NCBI GenBank assembly: GCA_046304755.1 | Contig: JBKCDO010000177.1 | Span: forward strand, 1-16,102 | Source: JAIBBG01 sp046304755 | GTDB lineage: Bacteria; Bacteroidota; Bacteroidia; Flavobacteriales_D; Sanyastnellaceae | DNA length: 16,102 nt | Direction: 5' to 3' | Part shown: positions 1-7,000 of the stretch, in pieces | How the letters are laid out: each line of letters opens with the position of its first letter | Numbering within the stretch: the stretch's first letter is position 1 | The notes under the pieces: generated by a model | Told to the model about the DNA's origin: nothing | Database searches by the model: none | Seen by the model: the letters and a program-made list of their open reading frames with translations, nothing else | Made by a program: the position numbers and the translations under genes

Positions 1-386
1 AACCACAATCTGCCATGGTCACGCCTCTGTATGCGCAGCGCTTCACGGAATCCATGAAGGACTTGCTGCTCGCACAAAGCCCACTGAAACTCATTGAATC
101 AAACGGTGATTTGCAGTTTTCAGGAGTAGTGACAGACTACCGCACAGCCCCCGTAGCTGTTCAGTCAGGTGCCGCTGAAACGGCTTCCCTCAACCGCCTT
201 ACCATTACAGTCAAGGTGAAGTATGAAAACACGGTAGACAACACCCTGAGCTTTGAAAAAACATTTACGAAGTTTGCCGACTTCGATGCTAACAAAGACT
301 TATTTTCGATTGAAGAAAGTTTGTGGTCGCTCATCAACGAGCAGCTCACTCAGGAAATTTATAATGCCAGTGTCGGTAATTGGTAA
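1..386 (+). CDS. LptE-like LPS-assembly lipoprotein, C-terminal part (5' end outside window)
   Basis: The reading frame is open to the left edge (codons P-Q-S-A precede the first ATG at 15), so the true start and lipoprotein signal lie upstream. The visible ~127 residues contain a conserved pattern of Bacteroidota LptE-family proteins: P-L-Y-A-Q-R-F-T-E, then a helix ending L-L-A-Q-S-P-L-K-L, then G-D-L-Q-F-S-G-V-V-T-D-Y, then a long beta strand (L-T-I-T-V-K-V-K-Y) and a final amphipathic helix (L-I-N-E-Q-L-T-Q-E-I-Y-N). In this family the protein is anchored in the outer membrane and works with LptD to insert lipopolysaccharide. The stop is 2 bases before the next ATG, indicating one transcript with the unknown gene and secG. 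The assignment rests on sequence pattern plus the very typical neighbourhood; E. coli LptE itself is only distantly similar. Confidence 0.8.
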   Translation, partial: PQSAMVTPLYAQRFTESMKDLLLAQSPLKLIESNGDLQFSGVVTDYRTAPVAVQSGAAETASLNRLTITVKVKYENTVDNTLSFEKTFTKFADFDANKDLFSIEESLWSLINEQLTQEIYNASVGNW

Positions 387-388
387 CC

Positions 389-1435
389 ATGCGCAAAGAC
401 GTACTTCATAATACCTTGCTTCAACCGGAAATGCTTTCGGAAGAGCAACTGCGTGAACTGCGAGAAACGGTGGACCGTTACCCCTTTTTCGGTGCGGCAC
501 AGGTGGCGCTATCTCAGGCCTACCGTGATCATGGTGATCATCGTTTCACCGATCAGTTGTCGAGTGCTGCCATCTACACATCAAATCGTACGGCCCTCTA
601 TCAGCGTTTCAGGAAAGAACGGAAAATCGAGGTTGAAACAACTTCTCCGTTAATGGCGAAAACCGGCGAATCAACCGGAAGCCTAGCCGCCGCCATTGTT
701 GACCAGGAGGAGACGCCTGCGCTGCGGATTACGATTGCCGCTCCGCTTATAGATTCGGAGTCAGCATCAGCCCCGCTCGAAAGGATTGAGGAAGTTAAAC
801 CCGTAATCCAGGTAATTTCCGCTCAACCCGAAACGGAAGTGTTACGGATAGAAATGCTGGAAACACTGGAAGCACAGATCCTTGTGGATGCCGTCAGCAA
901 GTCGATTGAATTGGAAGTTCAGCCCGAGACGGAAGATACCCGAGAGCCACAGCAAGCGCAGGCAGAATCGCTCATTCCTGATGATGAAAACAGCTACGCC
1001 GCGCTCATTTATCGCCGCGCTCAACAGCGGAATAGCGGTTTAATCAGCCAACCGGAGGCTGAGGAATCTACCGGCATGGATGACGACATTGAAAATGATT
1101 TACCGGCGTTTCAGTCAACCCCGCTGTCGCATGGTATTCGCCGCATCCAAACAACCGGCGTCAAAGACCATCAACGCGATCTGATCGATCGCTTCATCCG
1201 CACGGAACCCCAGATTGCGCGGGGCAAAGCAGGAGAATACCAACCCGGCAATCTTGCCAAGGATAGTTTGGAGGAAGACTTCAGTTTCGTCACAGAAACC
1301 ATGGCCGTTTTATTCGCCAAACAAGGGAAACTGGACAAAGCCCGGAAAGCTTTCCGCAAATTGATGGAACAACATCCGGAAAAAAGTATTTACTTTGCAG
1401 CCCAATTAAAAAATTTAGAACACTTTAAAAAATAA
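389..1435 (+). CDS. Conserved Bacteroidota protein of unknown function with C-terminal TPR-like helices
   Basis: A 348-residue protein without signal peptide or membrane segment, so probably cytoplasmic. I prefer the ATG at 389 (M-R-K-D) over the in-frame TTG at 380, because the TTG would overlap the previous gene. Residues ~1-75 form a conserved helical head (Q-L-R-E-L-R-E-T-V-D-R-Y-P-F-F-G-A-A-Q). Residues ~80-260 are low-complexity and very acidic, rich in E, P, Q and S, and look disordered. Residues ~262-280 hold a conserved D-L-I-D-R-F-I-R-T-E-P-Q-I motif. Residues ~300-348 read as a TPR-like helical pair (F-A-K-Q-G-K-L-D-K-A-R-K-A-F-R-K-L). Its place between an LptE-like gene and secG is, from general knowledge, common in Bacteroidota and suggests a link to envelope biogenesis, but no function can be read from the sequence. 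Confidence 0.8.
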   Translation: MRKDVLHNTLLQPEMLSEEQLRELRETVDRYPFFGAAQVALSQAYRDHGDHRFTDQLSSAAIYTSNRTALYQRFRKERKIEVETTSPLMAKTGESTGSLAAAIVDQEETPALRITIAAPLIDSESASAPLERIEEVKPVIQVISAQPETEVLRIEMLETLEAQILVDAVSKSIELEVQPETEDTREPQQAQAESLIPDDENSYAALIYRRAQQRNSGLISQPEAEESTGMDDDIENDLPAFQSTPLSHGIRRIQTTGVKDHQRDLIDRFIRTEPQIARGKAGEYQPGNLAKDSLEEDFSFVTETMAVLFAKQGKLDKARKAFRKLMEQHPEKSIYFAAQLKNLEHFKK

Positions 1436-1439
1436 GTTC

Positions 1440-1751
1440 ATGGCATCGTTCATCGTTATTCTCATTGTCATTATTGCGCTCTTGCTCGCCCTTGTGGTAT
1501 TGGTTCAAAACCCAAAAGGCGGCGGCCTGGCTGTAGGATTTCAGGGTGCCACACAAGTTGGCGGCGTTCAGCGCACAGCCGACTTCCTAGAAAAAGCAAC
1601 ATGGTATTTGGGTATTGGCCTTTTTGTTCTCTGCCTGATTTCAGCTCGTTGGTTCACCAGCTCATCGATTAGCGAAGGTGGTTCCGAGCCTGCGGCTACA
1701 GAGCAAACACAAGATCAGCCTGCTGAGCAAGCTCCGGCTGAAGGTCAATAA
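1440..1751 (+). CDS. secG: Preprotein translocase subunit SecG
   Basis: A 103-residue inner-membrane protein; SecG is the small accessory subunit of the SecYEG channel that assists SecA-driven export. Two hydrophobic segments are visible (about residues 3-22 and 53-72), separated by the family's characteristic loop with V-Q-N-P-K-G-G-G-L and a G-F-Q-G-A-T-Q-V-G-G stretch followed by T-A-D-F-L-E-K-A-T-W. The tail after residue ~80 is an acidic, Ala/Gln/Glu/Pro-rich extension typical of Bacteroidota SecG. The start is 4 bases after the previous stop, so it is the last gene of the LptE-like/unknown/secG transcript, which ends at the hairpin beginning near 1772. Export through Sec is the first step for both T9SS substrates downstream. 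Confidence 0.93.
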   Translation: MASFIVILIVIIALLLALVVLVQNPKGGGLAVGFQGATQVGGVQRTADFLEKATWYLGIGLFVLCLISARWFTSSSISEGGSEPAATEQTQDQPAEQAPAEGQ

Positions 1752-1771
1752 TCCTCACTTGAATCTCTTCG

Positions 1772-1809
1772 AAAATGTCAGTGTGTCTTACTACACTGAC
1801 ATTTTTTTT
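1772..1809 (+). terminator. Intrinsic terminator after secG
   Basis: A perfect 12-bp inverted repeat, AAATGTCAGTGT at 1773-1784 and ACACTGACATTT at 1793-1804, encloses an 8-base loop and runs into a T-tract (1802-1809). It lies 21 bases after the secG stop and separates this transcript from groESL. Confidence 0.9.
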
Positions 1810-1909
1810 ATCCAATCCTGACAAAATATTCACTCCCCGCCATTGGCACAAAAGGTGACAACGGCGGCGCGTCCAATAATTTCAATTAACCGATAAAATA
1901 CATTTCATT

Positions 1910-2185
1910 ATGTCAGTCAACGTTAAACCCCTTGCAGACCGCGTGCTCGTTGAAGCCAGTCCTGCAGAAACAACTACAGCCAGTGGCATCATCATTCCTG
2001 ATACAGCGAAAGAAAAGCCACAGCGTGGAACAGTAGTAGCGGTGGGTGCGGGCAAAAAAGATGAGCCCATGACCGTGAAGACAGGCGACACCGTGCTCTA
2101 CGGAAAATATTCAGGTACTGAAATCACAGTAGATGGTAAAGAGTACCTCATTATGCGTGAATCAGACATTTACGCAATCGTTTAA
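1910..2185 (+). CDS. groES: Co-chaperonin GroES (Hsp10)
   Basis: At 91 residues this has the full family length. GroES forms the heptameric lid that closes the GroEL folding chamber in the cytoplasm. The N-terminal V-K-P-L-A-D-R-V-L-V-E strand is diagnostic. The mobile loop that docks on GroEL spans roughly residues 17-32 and ends in the G-I-I-I-P motif (26-30). The C-terminal half shows the G-D-T-V-L-Y-G-K-Y-S-G and I-M-R-E-S-D-I-Y-A-I signatures. groEL follows after 35 bases, so the two are certainly cotranscribed. The 100-base leader after the secG terminator contains no visible CIRCE operator (no TTAGCACTC inverted repeat), so HrcA control of the usual type is not supported. A plausible but weak -7-like TAATTTC lies at 1877-1883. 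Confidence 0.97.
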   Translation: MSVNVKPLADRVLVEASPAETTTASGIIIPDTAKEKPQRGTVVAVGAGKKDEPMTVKTGDTVLYGKYSGTEITVDGKEYLIMRESDIYAIV

Positions 2186-2220
2186 ATCCATTTTAATCTC
2201 AATCGATTCAAGAAAAAACC

Positions 2221-3852
2221 ATGGCAAAAGAAATCACCTTTGATACCACTGCACGCGAGAAGCTGAAAGCAGGAGTAGATGCATTGGCTAATGCAGTTAA
2301 AGTAACCCTCGGTCCAAAAGGCCGCAATGTGGTTATCGATAAAAAATTCGGCGCACCGCACATCACCAAAGACGGTGTATCGGTGGCGAAAGAAATTGAA
2401 TTGAAAGACGCTATTGAAAACATGGGCGCTCAAATGCTCAAAGAAGTAGCGAGCAAAACCGCAGACATTGCCGGTGACGGTACGACCACGGCTACGGTTC
2501 TTGCGCAGGCCATCGTTACTGCAGGTTTGAAAAACGTTGCGAGCGGCGCGAATCCGATGGATTTGAAGCGCGGCATCGACAAAGCAGTTGAAGCTGTAGT
2601 AGCTGACTTGAAGAAAAATTCACAGAAAGTAGGAAGCGATAACGCGAAGATTAAGCAGGTCGGTTCTATCTCTGCCAACAATGACGAAGCCATCGGAACC
2701 CTTATCGCTGATGCAATGGCGAAAGTGGGCACTGAAGGTGTAATCACTGTTGAAGAAGCAAAAGGTACCGAAACAGAAGTGAAGACAGTAGAGGGTATGC
2801 AATTCGATCGCGGATACCTTTCACCTTACTTCGTGACGAACGCAGAAAACATGGAAGCCGATTTAGAAAACGCTTTCATTTTGATTTACGACAAGAAAGT
2901 GAGCACCATGAAGGAACTCCTTCCTGTGCTCGAAAAGACCGCGCAGACAGGTCGTCCATTGCTCATCATCGCGGAAGATGTAGATGGTGAAGCACTCGCC
3001 ACGTTGGTGGTCAACAAAATTCGCGGTGCGCTGAAAGTGGCTGCTGTGAAGGCTCCGGGCTTCGGCGATCGTCGCAAGGCGATGTTGCAGGATATCGCTA
3101 TTCTGACCGGTGGTCAAGTCATCAGTGAAGAGACCGGTTTGAAACTGGAAAATGCTACCCTCGAGGATTTGGGTCGTGCAGAAAAAATCACAGTAGATAA
3201 GGACAACACAACGATTGTCAACGGTGTAGGCAGCAAGGATGCTATACAATCTCGCATTGGAGAAATCAAAGCACAAATCGACAAGACCACATCGGATTAC
3301 GACCGTGAGAAATTGCAGGAGCGTTTGGCGAAACTCGCCGGCGGTGTTGCTGTGTTGTACATCGGTGCAGCGACTGAAGTGGAAATGAAAGAGAAGAAGG
3401 ACCGTGTAGATGATGCTTTACATGCTACACGTGCTGCAGTGGAAGAAGGAATTGTTCCCGGTGGTGGCGTAGCATTGATTCGTTCAAGCAAAGTACTCGA
3501 GAAGCTGAAAGGCGCGAACGACGATGAGCAAACCGGTATCGCGATTATCTCACGTGCAATTGAAGAGCCGTTGCGTCAGATTGTAGCTAACGCCGGCGGT
3601 GAAGGTGCAGTTATCGTGAACAAAGTGCGCGAAGGCAAAGACGACTTCGGATACAACGCGCGCAAAGAGGTATTTGAAAACCTCATTGAGGCCGGTGTTA
3701 TCGACCCAACAAAAGTGGTACGTGTTGCACTTGAAAACGCGGCTTCTATTGCCGGTATGTTGCTCACCACTGAGTGTGTGATCAGCGACATCAAAGAAGA
3801 TGCTCCTGCGATGCCTCCAATGCCCGGTGGCGGAATGGGTGGAATGATGTAA
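2221..3852 (+). CDS. groEL: Chaperonin GroEL (Hsp60)
   Basis: A 543-residue ATP-dependent chaperonin that folds proteins inside a double heptameric ring in the cytoplasm. The start M-A-K-E-I-T-F-D and the equatorial nucleotide-binding elements are intact: T-L-G-P-K-G-R-N at ~29-36, the G-D-G-T-T-T-A-T motif at 85-92 with the catalytic aspartate D86 (equivalent to E. coli D87), and P-G-G-G-V-A-L at ~413-419. The apical domain with K-A-P-G-F-G-D-R-R is complete. The C-terminus is the classic flexible G-G-G-M-G-G-M-M tail. No frameshift or missing key residue is visible. It is preceded by groES and followed by its own terminator. Confidence 0.98.
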   Translation: MAKEITFDTTAREKLKAGVDALANAVKVTLGPKGRNVVIDKKFGAPHITKDGVSVAKEIELKDAIENMGAQMLKEVASKTADIAGDGTTTATVLAQAIVTAGLKNVASGANPMDLKRGIDKAVEAVVADLKKNSQKVGSDNAKIKQVGSISANNDEAIGTLIADAMAKVGTEGVITVEEAKGTETEVKTVEGMQFDRGYLSPYFVTNAENMEADLENAFILIYDKKVSTMKELLPVLEKTAQTGRPLLIIAEDVDGEALATLVVNKIRGALKVAAVKAPGFGDRRKAMLQDIAILTGGQVISEETGLKLENATLEDLGRAEKITVDKDNTTIVNGVGSKDAIQSRIGEIKAQIDKTTSDYDREKLQERLAKLAGGVAVLYIGAATEVEMKEKKDRVDDALHATRAAVEEGIVPGGGVALIRSSKVLEKLKGANDDEQTGIAIISRAIEEPLRQIVANAGGEGAVIVNKVREGKDDFGYNARKEVFENLIEAGVIDPTKVVRVALENAASIAGMLLTTECVISDIKEDAPAMPPMPGGGMGGMM

Positions 3853-3873
3853 TTATTGTTCTCAAGAAATAGT

Positions 3874-3905
3874 AAAAGGGTCGTCGAAAGACGGCCCTTT
3901 TTTTG
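3874..3905 (+). terminator. Intrinsic terminator after groEL
   Basis: A hairpin with an 11-bp stem (AAAGGGTCGTC paired with GACGGCCCTTT, one G-U pair) closed by a GAAA tetraloop (3886-3889) is followed by a T-run to 3904. It ends the groESL transcript. Between it and the next gene are about 137 bases with a G-rich direct repeat, TTGGGGC at 3985-3991 and 3993-3999, whose role I cannot assign. Confidence 0.92.
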
Positions 3906-4041
3906 TTGTCCACACAATCAAGAACGCGATGTTCATTCTATTCGGTAACCATTCGATTACAAGGCATGTGAAAACATAAATTGCTTGGGGCTTTGGGGCC
4001 TTAGCTGATTCTGAAAAGCGTTTTTTATTATCGGAAAAATT

Positions 4042-7000
4042 ATGACATACAAACTACTCGCTCTTGTTGCTGCCACTGTAATTACACTCAGCTCGCATGC
4101 TCAGCTTCCCGCCAATTCACCGGCCACTGATTTTACCGTTACCGACCAGTTTGGGGTTCAGCACAATCTATTTTCCTATCTCAATCAGGACTATACTGTT
4201 TTCCTGCAGATATCCGCATCCTGGTCGGGACCGGATTGGGGCTATCACACCAGCGGTGCCATGGAGGATCTTTACTTCAATCACGGCCCTGCGGGAGCAG
4301 CGGGTGTATCGGCTTCCACAACAAATGACATCATGGTCATTTTCATTGAGGGCGATGGCGCCACCACCGATGATGAAATGGCGGGCGGCGCCGGTAGTCA
4401 GGGTAATTGGTATGGCCCAGGAACTTCAGGAATTACCATTGATTTTCCTATGGCTAATCCCGGCAATACGCAAACCAATCAAATTAATGCGGATTATGCC
4501 ATTGCTTACTTCCCGACCATCTATCGCATTTGTCCAAATCGTATTGTCACCGAAGTTGGTCAACTGGATGCAATCGGACTTTACGCTACCGTCGATGCGT
4601 GTCCTGCACCTGCTTATTTAAATACCGATCCTGCTATTTTGAGTTACACGGGAGATTTGGCAACCTGCGGCCCGGTGAACGTCTCCGTTATCCTGCAAAA
4701 CAATGGTATTCTACCCTTGACCTCTTGCACGTTTACCGCAAGCGGCGGTACTGTTCCCATTAACTACACCTGGAACGGATTTCTGGATACCTACGAAACA
4801 ACCTCTGTCAATATTGGAACTGTGACGATGACCAATTCCGGAAACATCAACGTCGCCGTGACTTCAGTCGATCAGAACAATAGCAACAGCAATGTCGCCG
4901 CTGCAGTTTCCTTTGCTGATGACGGCACAACACACTTTGTAATTGATATCCTCTTTGATCGCTGGCCGGAGGAATGTTCCTGGGAGATCAGTGATGAGAA
5001 CGGCGGTATTGTCGCCGGTGCAGATTACTCCGTGAATATTCCTACAGATAATTCGACCATTACGGAACATATCTGGCTGCCATCAACAGGTTGTTATACC
5101 TTCAACGCATATGACGCTTATGGAGATGGATTTTTCGATTCACAATATGGAAACTTCGCAGACGGGTCAATTGCAGTGCGCACTCTTTCTTCGAATGGAA
5201 GTGTTTTCAGCAGTGTGTTGAGCTATAGCGGAGATTACAACTATGCCTCGATTGAGGCTAAATCGAATGTCATTCTAGAAATTAACTCTTCGTCCGGATG
5301 CACCAATGCGCAAGCATGCAACTATAATCCTTCAGCTACGACCAACGATGGTTCTTGCATTTTTCCGGGAACCTCGTGCAATGACAATAATCCAAACACC
5401 GTTTTCGATCAGCTGAATGAAAACTGCGTATGCGTGGGTTTTAATATTCAAACCGATTGCGCGGATGAAATTTTCATTTCTGAATATGTTGAGGGCACTG
5501 CCAACAATAAAGCTATTGAGTTATATAACCCATCGTCAGAGCCAATCGTGTTGACCGGTGTCTACTCGATGGGCAGAGACCGTGATGGATCCGGGGTACC
5601 GATGCTGATGGACATCACCGGTGTGATTCAACCTCATGATGTCCGCGTATTTGCACTGGATAAGCGCGATCCAAATGCAACAGGAACAGAGCTTGCCATT
5701 TCTCCCCTGCTCGAGGCAGTTGCTGATACCTTCCTTAATCCCGTTTACGTCCAGTTCAATTCACCAATGTACTACAACGGCGACGACGCATTCGTGCTGG
5801 TAAAAAATGGCAATCAAATTATCGATATCGTTGGTGAGATTGGGTTTGATCCCGGCAGCGGTTGGTGGGATCCAAATGATCCAAACCAACTATGGTGGAC
5901 CGTCGATAATTCGATGGTTAGAAAGCCTGAAATACTTCAAGGCGTTACTGTAAATCCAACATCCTTCGATCCTTCATTGGAATGGGATACACTATCCGTG
6001 GACGACTTCTCGCACCTCGGCTGGCATGAAACCATATGTGCATCTTCACAAGCCGGCTGCACCAATTTAACCGCCTGCAATTACAATCCCGCTGCATCCG
6101 TAGATAACGGCTCGTGTTTGTATATCGGCAACCCCTGTAATGACGGCAATCCCACAACAGCAAACGATTTCATTCAAACCGACTGCACCTGTTTAGGAAC
6201 GCTCATATCGACCAACTGCAGTGCCTCTGATTATAATTTTGGCAATGTCTCCTACGGTATATATCCAACAGAGAATACAGCGCTCATCGATGGCTGCATT
6301 GGCGAGCCCTACTATCAGCCGTTCTATATTCTTGTGCCAACCAATGCGAATGCTGTTGATCCTTCCTTTCCGGACTCGCCGGTAGAAAATATGACAATCA
6401 ATAGCTTGACAATCGGAGGCAATCCCTTAGGCGACTATGGGCTCTCTTATGCTTGCTTGAATGATGATTGCGTTTTTCAGGCCGGCAATCAATACTGCTT
6501 GAATCTCTTTGGAAATCCCAATCAAGCCGGCTCATTTGAAGTTGAGTTAAATATCTCGCTAACCATTAATTTTCTTGGATTGCCCGTAGAATCACCTACA
6601 ACATTTCCCTATACCTTAACTATTTCAGCCGATTGTGGCCCGGAAATCTCAGGCTGCACGAACGCTTCAGCGTGCAACTTCAACCCGGCTGCTTCTATTA
6701 ACGATGGATCCTGTCTGGTAATTGGAAGTGCGTGCAACGACCTTAATCCAAGCACCATCAATGATGTCATTCTAACAAATTGTCAATGTGCAGGAACACC
6801 CATTGACCCCGGTTGTAGCGGATTTTCTGTAAGCAATAACACATCAAATCCGACTTGTGCAGGACTTAGCAATGGCTTCATTTCTGTCAACACATCAGGC
6901 ACATCGGCGCCGTTTAGTTATAGCTGGAATACCGGAGCTACCGGAAGTTCCATCAATAATCTTAGTGCAGGCTCATACAGTGTCACCATCAGCGACGCCC

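Noticed and set aside
380..388. TTG at 380 as start of the unknown protein
   Set aside because: It overlaps the upstream coding end; the ATG at 389 gives a normal 2-base gap.
1843..1884. Possible promoter for groES (TAATTTC with a GTG 19 bases upstream)
   Set aside because: Both boxes deviate from TTTG/TAnnTTTG; too weak for a feature call, although a promoter must exist between the secG terminator and groES.
1810..1909. CIRCE (HrcA) operator before groESL
   Set aside because: No TTAGCACTC/GAGTGCTAA inverted repeat is present in the leader.
2863..3276. Long open frame on the minus strand inside groEL
   Set aside because: It lies fully antisense to an intact, highly conserved groEL frame and has no recognisable protein features; a shadow of groEL codon use.
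3950..4041. Promoter for the giant-protein pair (TAAATTGC at about 3977 with TTCG upstream)
   Set aside because: The -7 match is partial and the spacing to the TTCG is 21 bases with a poor -33 element; not separable from chance.
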